Shown: positions 26,204-40,014 of the stretch, piece by piece
How positions within the stretch are numbered: the first letter of the stretch is position 1
Layout of the letters: each line of letters begins with the position of its first letter
Origin: Speluncibacter jeojiensis
Lineage (GTDB): Bacteria > Actinomycetota > Actinomycetes > Mycobacteriales > Mycobacteriaceae
Length of the DNA: 62,973 nt
Direction: 5' to 3'
NCBI RefSeq assembly: GCF_029589495.1
Contig: NZ_JAAIVF010000002.1
Coordinates: 728,353-791,325 of the forward strand
Made by a program: the position numbers and the translations under genes
Notes under the pieces: generated by a model
Databases searched by the model: none
What the model was told of the DNA's origin: nothing
The model's input: only the letters and a program-made list of their open reading frames with translations

Positions 26204-26800
26204 GTGCAGCTTCTCCTGATCCGTCATGCCCTTCCGCAGCGAGTCGAACAGGTCGCCGGCGGAGCCGACCCGGCGCTGACCGAGCTGGGCAGGCTGCAGG
26301 CGCAGCGCATTCCCGAAGCCCTGGCCGAGTACGACGTGTCCGCGATCGTCAGCAGCCCGATGCTCCGGGCCCGGCAGACCGCACAGCCGCTCGCCGACGC
26401 GCTCGGGCTGGAGGTCGCCGTCGACCCCGACCTCGCCGAATACGACGCCGGGCAACGCAACTACGTGCCGATCCACGAGGCCCGGGCCGCGCATCCCGAG
26501 GCGTACGCCCGGATCATGGCCGGGTACATCCCCGACTTCGCCGATCCGGTCGCGTTCACCGCCCGGGTGACCGCGGCGATGCAGCGGCTGGTCGACGACC
26601 ACGCTCACGACCAGACCATAGCCGTGGTCAGCCACGGCGGCGTCATCAACGTGTACCTGCAGCAACTGCTCGACCTCGCCCGGCCGCTCACCTTCCCCCT
26701 CGAGTACGTCTCGCTGAGTCGGGTGCTGATCTCGCGCAACGGAACCCGCAAGGTCGCCTCGGTCAACGAGACCGGACACATGCGCGACATCCCGCGCTGA
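26204..26800 (+). CDS. Histidine phosphatase family protein
   Basis: 198 aa from a GTG at the predicted transcription start. Catalytic RHALP at residues 7-11, a second arginine in SSPMLRARQTAQPLAD and the second catalytic histidine in VVSHGGVIN near 149 give the phosphoglycerate-mutase-like active site. The protein is short, favouring a broad-range phosphatase rather than a mutase. It stands alone between divergent and convergent neighbours. Confidence 0.88.
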   Translation: MQLLLIRHALPQRVEQVAGGADPALTELGRLQAQRIPEALAEYDVSAIVSSPMLRARQTAQPLADALGLEVAVDPDLAEYDAGQRNYVPIHEARAAHPEAYARIMAGYIPDFADPVAFTARVTAAMQRLVDDHAHDQTIAVVSHGGVINVYLQQLLDLARPLTFPLEYVSLSRVLISRNGTRKVASVNETGHMRDIPR

Positions 26801-26818
26801 CCGCGGGGGTCGCGCGCG

Positions 26819-27745
26819 TCAGGCCTTCGAGGCGAACCAGTCGTGCATCCAGGTCGTCGCGGACTCGCCCGACCCGTTGATCGCGTAGCTGCGGTAGTCC
26901 TGGTGCACGCCGGACTGAAGGAAGTTCTCGAACATCTTGCCGCGGGCGACATTGTTCGGCTCGGTCAGCTGATGCTGCAGCGTCGACAGTCCGCCGTCCT
27001 TGGTCAGGTCGCCGATGATCGGCGCCGCCTCGGGCGCGTAACCCTTCTTGTCCGAGGATCCGGGATCGGAGTTCTGCACGACGAATCCGGCAATCCGGCC
27101 GACGAAGTCGTTCTGCGGTGCCGCGCAGTACAAGTCGCCCGGCGCGCAGATGGTGCGCACGTTCGGGGACACCCAGCCGAACCCACCCGGGCGCGGTCCG
27201 GTCGCACCGGCACCGCCCACCGGCGGGCCGACGAGTGCGTCGGTCGGCGAGCGGCGCGGATCCGAGATCAGGCCCACCGCGGCGACCTTGTTCGGCGGGA
27301 CCACGCCGGTGCCCGTGCCGATCTCCGCGGCGAGATCGCCCGCCGCGTCCGCGCCCTGGCTGTACCCGACGATGCCGTAGCGAGTGCCGGGGCACCTCTT
27401 GGCCATCGCCGCGATCATCCCGCGCCCGTTGCGGACGGCCTGCCGCTTGGACGCGCCGTAGACGTCCCCCTCCCACGGGAAGGCCGTGGCCGGATAGGTC
27501 ACGTAGTCGACGCGGACCGAGGACGGCAGATTGTCGGTGACCGGGAGCAACATGCCGCGGTCGGCACCCCCGGACGGGTGATCGGAGGTCTCCCACGTGC
27601 CGGGGATCGCGACAACATACAGGCTCGGGCAGGAGGGCGCGGCCTGCGCCACCCCGGTGCCGACGGTGGCGCCCGTACCGACAATGCTCCCGACCAGCGC
27701 CGCGCCCGCAGCCGCGACGATCGCCATCGACTTCCTCAGCAACAT
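26819..27745 (-). CDS. Cutinase-family secreted hydrolase
   Basis: 308 aa. Sec signal peptide ([20 protein letters not shown]..., cleavage after VAQA), then an alpha/beta-hydrolase with the nucleophile elbow GYSQGAD (Ser near 132) and cysteine pairs typical of cutinase-like proteins ([22 protein letters not shown]). The long C-terminal extension after the CAPGDLYC motif is usual for mycobacterial Culp-type and PE-PPE-like lipases. It probably cleaves esters of lipids or polyesters outside the cell. A GGGGG precedes the ATG by about 8 nt. Confidence 0.87.
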   Translation of the reverse strand: MLLRKSMAIVAAAGAALVGSIVGTGATVGTGVAQAAPSCPSLYVVAIPGTWETSDHPSGGADRGMLLPVTDNLPSSVRVDYVTYPATAFPWEGDVYGASKRQAVRNGRGMIAAMAKRCPGTRYGIVGYSQGADAAGDLAAEIGTGTGVVPPNKVAAVGLISDPRRSPTDALVGPPVGGAGATGPRPGGFGWVSPNVRTICAPGDLYCAAPQNDFVGRIAGFVVQNSDPGSSDKKGYAPEAAPIIGDLTKDGGLSTLQHQLTEPNNVARGKMFENFLQSGVHQDYRSYAINGSGESATTWMHDWFASKA

Positions 27746-27926
27746 GTGGTTGCCCCCAATTCTTCGTCGCCCGCCCCAACGCGGGATTCCGGCAGCTGAA
27801 TCTTGCCAGCACCGTATGTCACGCAGATGCACAGAGAGTAAAGGAATCCCGCTCCGCGAACGCCTGTGCGCGGCCGGCATCACACCGACCGCGCACAGAC
27901 ATGGTTCCGGATACCGCCCCGAGGAG

Positions 27927-29367
27927 CTACCGCTGGGGCATCGTGGTGGTCTCCACCGGCGCCGGCAGCGCGGTGGTGCCCATCAGGAACTTGTCGACGG
28001 ACGCCGCGGCCGACCGGCCCTCGGCGATCGCCCACACGATCAGCGACTGGCCGCGGCCCGCGTCACCGGCGACGAACACGCCGTCGACGCTGGTCTGCCA
28101 CTCACTCGAGCGGGCGACGTTGCCCCGCTCGTTGAGCTCGACGCCGAGCGAATCGACCAGGCCCTCACGCTGCGGGCCGACGAAGCCCATGGCCAGCAGC
28201 ACCAGGTCCGCCTCGAGCTCGAAGTCCGAGCCCTCGACCTTCTCGAACTTGCCGGCGACCATCTGGACCTCGTGGGCCTTCAGTCCGGTGACGTGGCCAT
28301 CCACACCGACGAACTGCTCGGTGTTGACCGAGAACACCCGCTCGCCACCCTCCTCGTGGGCCGAGGACACGCGGTACATCAGCGGGTAGGTCGGCCACGG
28401 GGTCTGCTCGGCACGCGTCTCCGGCGGCCGCGGCATGATCTCGAACTGATGCACGACCTCGGCGCCCTGCCGGTGGCTGGTGCCCAGGCAGTCCGCGCCG
28501 GTGTCGCCGCCGCCGATGATGACGACCTTCTTGCCCGCGGCGGTGATCGTCGGCTCGGCCAGATCACCCTGCTGGACGTGGTTGGCGATCGGCAGGAACT
28601 CCATCGCCTGGTGGATGCCGTCCAGTTCACGGCCCGGAATCGGCAGGTCACGACCGATGGTCGAACCGATCGCCAGCACCACCGCGTCGTAGTCGGCGCG
28701 CAGCTGGTCGACGGTGACGTCCACGCCGACGTTCACGCCGGTGCGGAACTCGGTGCCCTCGGCCTCCATCTGCTCGAGACGGCGGTCGATGTGCCGCTTC
28801 TCCATCTTGAACTCGGGGATGCCGTAGCGGAGCAGGCCGCCGATCCGGTCGGCGCGCTCGAACACGGTGACCGCGTGGCCCGCCCGGGTCAGCTGCTGCG
28901 CCGCGGCCAGGCCCGCCGGACCGGAACCGATGACGGCGACCTTCTTGCCGGTCTTCACCGACGGCGGCAGCGGGGTGACCCAGCCCTCGTCGAAGGCGTG
29001 GTCGATGATCTCGAACTCGACCTGCTTGATGGTGACCGGATCCTGGTTGATCCCGAGCACGCACGAGGCCTCACACGGCGCGGGGCACAGCCGCCCGGTG
29101 AAGTCCGGGAAGTTGTTCGTCGCGTGCAGTCGCTCGAGCGCATCGCGCCAGTTGCCCTTGGTGATCAGATCGTTCCACTCGGGGATCAGGTTCCCCAGCG
29201 GGCAACCGTTGTGGCAGAACGGGATACCGCAATCCATGCAGCGACTCGCCTGCGTCTCGAGCTTGTCCTTCGGGAACGGCTCGTAGACCTCGTGCCAATC
29301 CAGCAGCCGCAATGCGACCGGCCGGCGGGCCGGCAGCTGCCGGCCGTGCTTCAGAAATCCGCGCGGG

Positions 29368-29375
<8 letters not shown>
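27927..29375 (-). CDS. gltD: Glutamate synthase small subunit
   Basis: 482 aa. N-terminal cysteine clusters for two [4Fe-4S] centres ([16 protein letters not shown] near 45-60, then CPAPCEASC near 95), FAD-binding [10 protein letters not shown] near 150 and NADPH-binding GGGDTGADC near 295. It passes electrons from NADPH to the large subunit. Its ATG lies inside the end of gltB (8-nt overlap), so the two subunits are translationally coupled. Confidence 0.97.
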
Positions 29376-33972
<4,597 letters not shown>

Positions 33973-34673
33973 AGGTCGCTTTCATCGCAAGCTGCGACCG
34001 GCGGGCGGGCGGTCCCGCCGAACCAGATCTAGCGAGATCGGGTCGTGCGAGACACCGCGCCGGTGGTCACAGGGCCGAGCAGGCGGCGATCACGACGGAA
34101 GGAAGATCCGCTCCGGTGGTGTTCGTCGACGGCGCCCGGTCACTTGAACATGACGGTTGGTGCACTCGGGCCGGCGCTTTGATGAAAAGACTCGGGTGAG
34201 CACCACGATCGTGGATGCCCCGCCGGCCGAACATGTCGGGCCGACCCTGCACTGGGCGACGTTGACCAGTGTGCGAATGTGGCTCTTGCGGTCTCCCACC
34301 GGCCGACGCCCAAATGCGGCTCGTAGCCGAACGGCAGCGGTGAAAACGTCGTGGTGGCACCACACTGTGCACCGCGACGCTGAGAGAACACGAAAAGCCA
34401 GTTGTGAGTGTAGCAGGCAGAGCACCTGCCGGGCAGCCGCGAAACAAGCAGCCCAGCAGTGATGATCAGCACGTTTGCCGATCGGTCACCGGGCAGGTCG
34501 CACGGGCGTGTCGTGCGGCCCGGAAACGCTCCGGAAACGTACTACTGGCCGCAGCGAATCGACAGCTGCGGCCAGTGCGTTGCGAACGGTAACAGAGGGT
34601 CCCCTCGCCTCCGAAACCGACCCGGACGGTCGTTCATCACTCGGTAACGGAATTCGGCGGGCGGGTCGCTTCT
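33973..34673. other. 700-nt intergenic region upstream of gltB
   Basis: Several overlapping frames are open but none has the strong third-position GC of real genes here, and none has recognisable motifs. It contains GAAAC at 34523-34527 and 34534-34538 (6 nt apart), similar to GlnR half-sites, and a 12-bp hairpin at 34544-34576. I expect gltB promoter and nitrogen-control sites here. Confidence 0.5.
34544..34576 (-). terminator. 12-bp hairpin downstream of the 38-codon ORF
   Basis: ACTGGCCGCAGC (34544-34555) pairs perfectly with its complement at 34565-34576; loop 9 nt. There is no T-run. On the minus strand it lies about 100 nt after the small ORF's stop and could end that transcript before gltB. 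Confidence 0.45.
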
Positions 34674-34790
34674 TCAGGCGAACGGCCACCGACGCCCGAG
34701 CGCCGACGCGAGCACGGTGACGACGGAGACGCCGGCATCCCGGGCCACACCGATCAGGTTCGGGGTGGGCGGCATGGTCTGTTGATCCAT
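34674..34790 (-). CDS. 38-aa small protein with LacI-like helix-turn-helix resemblance
   Basis: Starts at ATG 34790 with GGGGG 1 nt upstream and a TAGCTT hexamer just before, stop TGA at 34674-34676. About 33 of 37 sense codons after the start end in G or C, as in real genes here. The sequence NLIGVARDAGVSVVTVLAS resembles the start of LacI-type HTH domains (VARxAGVSxxTVS), but no LacI body follows in any frame. It may be a free-standing small protein or the remnant of a regulator. Not a known annotated family to me. Confidence 0.4.
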   Translation of the reverse strand: MDQQTMPPTPNLIGVARDAGVSVVTVLASALGRRWPFA

Positions 34791-34960
34791 GCCCCCAAGC
34801 TAATTGAATTCGCGACGGTTGCGCCCTGTGAGCCGTCATAGCGTTCGGGTCGTCTGTGACAAGCGTCGCCGTGCGGGTCGACAAGCGGCGCAGATCGAGC
34901 CCACGGGGCCTACCCCGGGCACACAGCCGCCTGGCAGGAACCGTGTGCCAGGCTGCCCCG

Positions 34961-35899
34961 ATGACCTTCCGCACGCCGCGCCGCGTCGCGCCGGTCCTCG
35001 CGGCGGCCGCGTTGATGGCCGGAACCGCCGCGTGCTCGAGCGTGCATCCGGTCGCGCTTCCCGTCCCGGCGGCGAGTTCGGCGCCCACAGCCCCCACGCG
35101 TCCCGCCGGCGCGCCGGTCGCCACCACCCCGGCCGCGCCGACCACGCCTCCCGCGCCGGCCTGCACCCAGGACTGCGACATCCCGGCCCGCCTCGCCTCG
35201 GTCGACGCGTACCTCGCCACCCGCCCCGGCACCGTCGGCTTCGTCCTGCGCGACCGCACGACCGGGGCGGTCTATCGCAACGCCTACGCAGACACGATGG
35301 TGTGGACGGCGTCGACGATCAAGCTCGCGATGGTGGTCGACCTGTTCATCCGCGACCGCGACGGCGCGATCACGCTGACCGACGCGGACCGCACGCTGAT
35401 CCAGCGCATGCTGCACTCGTCCGACGACGACGCCGCGGACACCCTCTGGTTCCGCTACGCGGGTGCGGACCACATGACCTTCAATCGGGACTTCGTCCGC
35501 TACGGGATGACCGACCTGCAGCCCGAGCGCGGGTTCACCAGGTACTTCCCGTACTGGGGCTTCCAGAAGTGCACACCCAACGACCTCGACCGGCTGATCC
35601 AGTACGTGCTCACCGACCTGCCCGCCACCGATCGCGACTACATCGTCCGCGAGTTGCAGCACGTCGCACCCGACCAGCAGTGGGGAGTGTGGGGCGCCGG
35701 GCCGGCCGAGCAGCCCGGGAACAAGGACGGCTGGTCGTTGGAACAGGGCGGCTGGGTGATCAACTCGGTCGGCTTCGTCGGCCCCGGCCAGCGCTATACG
35801 CTCGCGATGATGAACTCGCTGAACGGGCAGGGCGGGTACGACGACGGGGTCGCCACCGACTCGCACGTCGCGCAGTTGCTGCTGGCCGGTCTGCACTGA
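34961..35899 (+). CDS. Beta-lactamase-fold serine hydrolase lipoprotein
   Basis: 312 aa. Lipobox AAC at residues 23-25 (TAACSS), then a Pro/Ala/Thr-rich linker to about residue 70, and a class A beta-lactamase/transpeptidase-like domain with the STIK motif (SxxK; near residue 119) and a following SDDDAAD segment in the SDN position. Actinobacterial proteins of this group are often called serine hydrolases; whether it hydrolyses beta-lactams is not predictable, since a KTG triad is not obvious. A weak -10 (CAGGCT) 6 nt before the ATG suggests leaderless transcription. Confidence 0.78.
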   Translation: MTFRTPRRVAPVLAAAALMAGTAACSSVHPVALPVPAASSAPTAPTRPAGAPVATTPAAPTTPPAPACTQDCDIPARLASVDAYLATRPGTVGFVLRDRTTGAVYRNAYADTMVWTASTIKLAMVVDLFIRDRDGAITLTDADRTLIQRMLHSSDDDAADTLWFRYAGADHMTFNRDFVRYGMTDLQPERGFTRYFPYWGFQKCTPNDLDRLIQYVLTDLPATDRDYIVRELQHVAPDQQWGVWGAGPAEQPGNKDGWSLEQGGWVINSVGFVGPGQRYTLAMMNSLNGQGGYDDGVATDSHVAQLLLAGLH

Positions 35900-35906
35900 A
35901 CTCTGG

Positions 35907-35974
35907 GACTGCTCTGGGTATCGGACTGCTCTGGGCGCCGAACTGCTCTGGGTATCGGACTGCTCTGGGCGCCG
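35907..35974. repeat. 17-bp tandem repeat in ABAB order
   Basis: Four 17-bp units: GACTGCTCTGGGTATCG (35907-35923), GACTGCTCTGGGCGCCG (35924-35940), AACTGCTCTGGGTATCG (35941-35957) and GACTGCTCTGGGCGCCG (35958-35974). The alternation shows a 34-bp block was duplicated. It fills the gap between two convergent genes. Confidence 0.95.
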
Positions 35975-35976
35975 GA

Positions 35977-36855
35977 TCAGGCGCGGCCGAGCGCGGCCTC
36001 GACCTGGCGGGCCACCGCGGCCTCGCCGGTGGCATTGGGATGCAGCGACACCGCGTCGGTCCCGGGGATCAGCGGCTCCACCCAGCGCACCCCCTCGGGG
36101 GCACACGCGTCGTGCCCGGCATCTGGGGTGTCGACGAAGGTGGCGCCGTGCGACGCGGCCTCTGTCCGGATCATCGAGTTGAGTGCGAGCTCCAGTTCGT
36201 TCAGGTAGGCGACATCGTCGACCGCGAGCGGAATCTGTGCGAAGCAATTACCCTGCCGCGGAAGGATTCCGAGGTAACCCACAACGAACATCTTCGCTCG
36301 CGGGGAGCGCTGATGAATCTGCTCGATGGCCGCCCCGATCCGGGGCCCGTCGGCGGCGACCTGGCGCAGGAAGGTGTCGCCGTACCGGTCGCGGCAGGGT
36401 GCACCGCCACCACCCGCGGCGCCCTCCGTCATCGCGGTCCGGTCGGCGAAGGTCGCGGCGAGGCAGTCCGCCACGGACCCCCCGAAGAGGTTGCCGTCGT
36501 TGCCGCCGATCTGCAGGGTGACGACGCCGGTGTCCGGAGTAAGCGCATCGAATTGCGGTGCGACGCCGGGGAACTGCGATCCGGTCAGATCGGATACCTT
36601 CGCCCCGCCGCAGGTGACGTCGGTCAGGTCGACCCCCTTCGCCTGCGCGACCAGATGGGCGTAGTTGCGCTGCGACCGCGAGCACGGCAGCGGCGCGCCC
36701 GGCACCAGCGGCATCACCCCGGCGGCGGAGGCATAGGAGTCGCCGAGCGCCACGTACTTCTGCGGCGGCGGCGCGGCCTGTGACGTGCCCACCGTGAGCA
36801 ACCCGACAGTCGCGGCGGCGGCCAACGCGGTCGCGGCACGCAGCACAGCGCTCAT
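35977..36855 (-). CDS. Secreted SGNH/GDSL hydrolase
   Basis: 292 aa from the ATG at 36855 (GGGGAG about 6 nt upstream). Sec signal peptide ending SQAAP, then the four SGNH blocks: GDSYASAAG (Ser near 39), GGA in CGGAKVSDL, GGND (LQIGGNDGN) and the final catalytic DAVSLHPN (His near 278). It is a likely extracellular esterase or lipase; six cysteines suggest disulfides. A second SGNH hydrolase lies at 49836. Confidence 0.88.
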   Translation of the reverse strand: MSAVLRAATALAAAATVGLLTVGTSQAAPPPQKYVALGDSYASAAGVMPLVPGAPLPCSRSQRNYAHLVAQAKGVDLTDVTCGGAKVSDLTGSQFPGVAPQFDALTPDTGVVTLQIGGNDGNLFGGSVADCLAATFADRTAMTEGAAGGGGAPCRDRYGDTFLRQVAADGPRIGAAIEQIHQRSPRAKMFVVGYLGILPRQGNCFAQIPLAVDDVAYLNELELALNSMIRTEAASHGATFVDTPDAGHDACAPEGVRWVEPLIPGTDAVSLHPNATGEAAVARQVEAALGRA

Positions 36856-36951
36856 GACGACTCCCCACTGTCCGATCTGCACCGACACCGGGGATGCTAG
36901 CGACCAAGCGTCCGCTCCGGGGCTGAAACGGTGGGCGGCGGCTCGGGTCGG

Positions 36952-37143
36952 TCAGCGTACGGCGAGGTCCACGACGGCCGTCATGATCAGGAAGGTTCCG
37001 GCGAAGCTGCTGAGCAGCCAGACGTACAGGTTGCGACGCTTCTCGATCGCGACGGTCGCCGCGATCATCGCAATGACCAGACTCGCGGTGAGGATGGCCG
37101 CGCCGCCGCCGCCGTACACGATGACCCCCGATGCCAGGTTCAT
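36952..37143 (-). CDS. Small two-helix membrane protein
   Basis: 63 aa from the ATG at 37143. Two hydrophobic segments (about residues 5-28 and 36-60) separated by EKRRN, so both ends are probably outside or both inside. No motif recognised. It lies between the GDSL hydrolase (same strand) and the divergent CHAP protein. Confidence 0.6.
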   Translation of the reverse strand: MNLASGVIVYGGGGAAILTASLVIAMIAATVAIEKRRNLYVWLLSSFAGTFLIMTAVVDLAVR

Positions 37144-37232
37144 CGCGTGACCGCCGCGTCGCGAGCAGGGGACTCGGTGCACATGTCGGCCAAGGTAGCC
37201 CCGTTCCCTGAGGGTTCCCTGTACACACCTCG

Positions 37233-37238
37233 TAGATT
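37233..37238 (+). promoter_or_regulatory. -10 element of leaderless CHAP gene
   Basis: TAGATT with 7 nt to the GTG at 37246; decides this start. Confidence 0.55.
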
Positions 37239-37245
37239 CGACGGC

Positions 37246-37863
37246 GTGACCACACCCGCACGCGAACCCGCAGCCGCGCCCACCTGTCGTCGCCGGCGCC
37301 TGGTGCTGTGGCTCGTCACGCTCGTCGCGGTTCTGGCCGTTGCGGCGGGCGGCGTGCTGTGGTTCGCCCCGAGCCGATACCTGCCGTGGGACACCACCTC
37401 GTTCCCGGAAGTGGACGTCACCGCTCTCTCGCCGACCCAGGCGCAGATCGTGCAGTTACTCGAGACCGCGCACACCGATCAACATGCGGGGACGTACTAC
37501 TCCGGCGGCATCGACGAGCCGTGGTGCGCCGACTTCGTCAGCTGGATCATGCGCGGCGCCGGCCATCCGCTGACCAACCCGAACTCGGGCGACTGGCGGA
37601 TCCCCGGCGTGTACACGCTGCAGGAGTACTACGAGTCCAAGGGACTGTTCACCCCGGTCGGGCGCGGCTACCGCCCGGTGGTCGGCGACGTCGTGCTGTA
37701 CGACCGCGGCGACTGGATCGGGCAGCACACCAACATCGTCGTCGCCGTCCACGGCGACACCGCGACCACGGTCGGCGGCAACGAAGCCGGCCGCATCCGC
37801 GTCCATACCGTCACGTGGGACCGGGACGACGGCGTCGTGGGGTTCGGCCGCCTCGGGAACTGA
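37246..37863 (+). CDS. Membrane-anchored CHAP-domain protein
   Basis: 205 aa from a GTG at the predicted transcription start. One membrane helix at about residues 20-43, then a CHAP amidase/peptidase domain with Cys in EPWCADFVSWIM (near 94) and His in GQHTNIVVAVHG (near 166). CHAP enzymes cut peptidoglycan peptides or related amides; here the enzyme faces outward on a membrane anchor. It is divergent from the two-helix protein and convergent with the DinB gene (4 nt between stops). Confidence 0.83.
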   Translation: MTTPAREPAAAPTCRRRRLVLWLVTLVAVLAVAAGGVLWFAPSRYLPWDTTSFPEVDVTALSPTQAQIVQLLETAHTDQHAGTYYSGGIDEPWCADFVSWIMRGAGHPLTNPNSGDWRIPGVYTLQEYYESKGLFTPVGRGYRPVVGDVVLYDRGDWIGQHTNIVVAVHGDTATTVGGNEAGRIRVHTVTWDRDDGVVGFGRLGN

Positions 37864-37867
37864 CCGC

Positions 37868-38410
37868 TCACACCCCCGTCGTGCCGTCGATCCGCTCACG
37901 CAGCAGGTCGGCGTGCCCGCAGTGCCGCGCGTACTCGCCGATCATGTGGATGTAGATCCAGCGTAGCGAGACCTGGGTGCCGCGAAAAGCGCTGGTGCCA
38001 GCGAGGTCTCGGCCGGAGCAGTTGTCGCGCGCCACCGCGACCTCCGTCTCCCACGCCGCCCGCGCTGCGGCGAACGACACCGCGTCGAGTAGTTCGAACC
38101 CACCGTCGTGCCCGTCGGCCTGGGGCCGTCGCGGGTAGATCGGCGCGATGTCCTCGCCGGTCAGCACCCGCCGGAACCAGTTGCGCTCGACCTCCGCCAG
38201 ATGCTGCACCAGGCCCTGCAGGGTCAGCTCCGACGGCCGTGCCGAATCGGCACGCAACTGCTCGCCATCCAGGCCGTCGCACTTGAGCATCAGTGTGGCC
38301 CGGTAGAAGTCCAGCCAGGTCTCGAGTGTGGTGCGCTCGTCTGCGTTCATCGCGGGCACGAGGCGCTCTGCTGCGGTCATGGCCGCGATGCTGCCACCGG
38401 GGTCTGACAT
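37868..38410 (-). CDS. DinB-family protein (DUF664)
   Basis: 180 aa from the ATG at 38410 that overlaps the P450 stop (TGATG). Four-helix DinB fold: LETWLDFYRATLMLKCDGLDG, LVQHLAEVERNWFRRVL and IHMIGEYARHCGHADLLRE carry the three histidines that usually hold a metal. Many actinobacterial DinB proteins are mycothiol- or bacillithiol-dependent transferases. Tight coupling to a cytochrome P450 suggests it handles an electrophilic P450 product, which is inference. Confidence 0.83.
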   Translation of the reverse strand: MSDPGGSIAAMTAAERLVPAMNADERTTLETWLDFYRATLMLKCDGLDGEQLRADSARPSELTLQGLVQHLAEVERNWFRRVLTGEDIAPIYPRRPQADGHDGGFELLDAVSFAAARAAWETEVAVARDNCSGRDLAGTSAFRGTQVSLRWIYIHMIGEYARHCGHADLLRERIDGTTGV

Positions 38411-39666
38411 CACCGCGGCTCCAACCGCATAGGCAACCGCCTGATCCCTGTGTGCTTGTTGGAGCGCACCCGCTCGACGGGCCCGACGACCTCGAACCCG
38501 GCCACCCGGTCGAGCAGCGCCTCGAGCACCACGCGGATCTCCATCCGGGCCAGGACCGAGCCGAGACAGAAGTGCGGCCCCCGGCCGAACGCGACGTGAG
38601 GGTTGGGCGTACGGCGGATGTCGAAGGTGTCGGGATCGGGGAAGACCGCCGCGTCACGGTTCGCCGACGCCCACCACAACGTGACCTTCTCCCCCGCACG
38701 GATGCGGACCCCGGCGAGTTCGACGTCCGCGGTGGCGGTCCGCCGGTTGTACGGGGTCGGCGAGGTCCATCGCAGGATCTCCTCGACCGCCGGCGCGAGC
38801 AGCGTGCGGTCCGCGTGGAGGTCCTCCCAGATGCCGGTGCATTCGGCGAATGCGAGCATGCCCCCGGCGATCGCGTTGCGGGTGGTCTCGCTACCGGCCG
38901 CCAGCAGCAGGCTGAACACCATCCGTTGGTCCAGGTCCGCGAGCGGCTCGTCGTCGATCGTGGCCGTCGCCGCCACCGACATGAGGTCGTCGCCGGGATC
39001 CGCACGCTTGCGCTCGAGCAGCGCCCGGCCGTAGTCCTGCATCTCCGACAGCGCGCGCCGGCTCAGCTCGGTGACCTCGCCCAGGTCGCGATCGGCGTAG
39101 TCGAGGGTGGCGGTGGCCCACTCGAACAGCCGGTGCCGGTCCTGTTGCGGCACCCCCAGCAACTGGGCGACCGCCTGCAGCGGCAGCTCGGCAGCCACGT
39201 CGAGCAGGAAGTCGCACTCGCCCTTCGCGACGGCCGCGTCGACGATGCGGACCGCCCGTTCACGCAGGTCGTCCTCGATGCGTGCGAGCACACGCGGCGC
39301 CACGCTCGCATGCAGCAGCCGGCGGAGCTTCGGATGCCGGGGCGGATCGGTCATGTTGAGCATGTGCCCGGGCGCGAGTCCGGCCGGCAGATCCTCGATC
39401 AGCGTGCCGCCGCCGTCACGGACCGCGGTGCCGTCCGACGAGAAGGTGGCGGTGTCGCCACCCGCACCGACCACGTCGCGGTAGCGACTGACCACCCAGA
39501 AGCCCTCGCCTGCCGGGGTGTGCGCGGTCGGTTCGTGCCACCAGACCGGCGCCTGCTCCCGAAGCCGCGCGAAGGCGTCGTACGGAAAGCCGCGCACGAA
39601 CAGGTCCAGATCCGTGAGATCGGGGACGACCGATTCTGGTGCGGCTCCAGGTGCGCTGCGGCTCAT
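38410..39666 (-). CDS. Cytochrome P450
   Basis: 418 aa. I-helix oxygen-binding motif AAGSETTRN near 247-255, ExxR in EILRW region, and the haem ligand Cys367 in FGRGPHFCLG. It lacks a membrane anchor, as expected for a bacterial P450, and has no ferredoxin gene next to it. It is co-transcribed with the DinB gene. Bacterial enzymes with this spacing (CYP105/CYP125-like size) hydroxylate lipids, steroids or terpenes; the substrate is unknown. Confidence 0.93.
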   Translation of the reverse strand: MSRSAPGAAPESVVPDLTDLDLFVRGFPYDAFARLREQAPVWWHEPTAHTPAGEGFWVVSRYRDVVGAGGDTATFSSDGTAVRDGGGTLIEDLPAGLAPGHMLNMTDPPRHPKLRRLLHASVAPRVLARIEDDLRERAVRIVDAAVAKGECDFLLDVAAELPLQAVAQLLGVPQQDRHRLFEWATATLDYADRDLGEVTELSRRALSEMQDYGRALLERKRADPGDDLMSVAATATIDDEPLADLDQRMVFSLLLAAGSETTRNAIAGGMLAFAECTGIWEDLHADRTLLAPAVEEILRWTSPTPYNRRTATADVELAGVRIRAGEKVTLWWASANRDAAVFPDPDTFDIRRTPNPHVAFGRGPHFCLGSVLARMEIRVVLEALLDRVAGFEVVGPVERVRSNKHTGIRRLPMRLEPR

Positions 39667-39800
39667 CGTGTTCGGCCCCCTTCGACCGCGGTCGGGTCCT
39701 GCCGCGGTCTCACACAGGCTAGAACCCGTCCGGTGTAGGCACGGCCGTTTCGGGCGCAGGGCTTCTCACCCCGGCGTTCCTCACCCCTGGACGGCAGAAC

Positions 39801-39829
39801 GGCGGCCCCGCCCGATGGGCGAGGCCGCC
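39801..39829 (-). terminator. Strong hairpin after the two-peptide locus
   Basis: On the minus strand a 13-bp stem (one G-T pair) with a 3-nt loop lies 20 nt after the stop of the 37-codon ORF. It separates that small operon from the P450 gene downstream. No T-run. Confidence 0.65.
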
Positions 39830-39849
39830 GAAGGCGACGCGGCTGTGCG

Positions 39850-39963
39850 TCAGAGGCTGGCGCTGAGCGAGCCGGACGAGGTCTTGCCCGAGTCCTTCGA
39901 GTCGGAGCTGAGCCCGCTGATGAGCGGCAGCACGTCGGTGAGGAGGGTGAGGATCGTGGTCAT
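39850..39963 (-). CDS. 37-aa Ser-rich small peptide (second of a pair)
   Basis: ATG at 39963 with AAAGG 7 nt upstream; stop TGA at 39850-39852. Every sense codon after the start ends in G or C, which is strong evidence of selection for coding. Residues 2-18 are hydrophobic (TTILTLLTDVLPLISGL), residues 19-37 are Ser-rich (10 Ser in the whole peptide) with a few Asp and Lys. There is no signal peptide or cysteine. It lies 51 nt after the 30-aa peptide gene and is followed by a terminator hairpin. The layout recalls the paired small porin peptides PorA/PorH of corynebacteria, but the sequence is not recognisably the same. Confidence 0.72.
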   Translation of the reverse strand: MTTILTLLTDVLPLISGLSSDSKDSGKTSSGSLSASL

Positions 39964-40014
39964 GTCGTTACCTTTCGGGTTGATCTTGTACGGTGGATGA
40001 GTCAGCGGCCCGGA

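Noticed and set aside
34067-34472. Overlapping minus-strand ORFs of 110-126 codons upstream of gltB
   Set aside because: Third positions are not GC-biased, the frames overlap one another, and no motif or ribosome-binding site was found; treated as noncoding.
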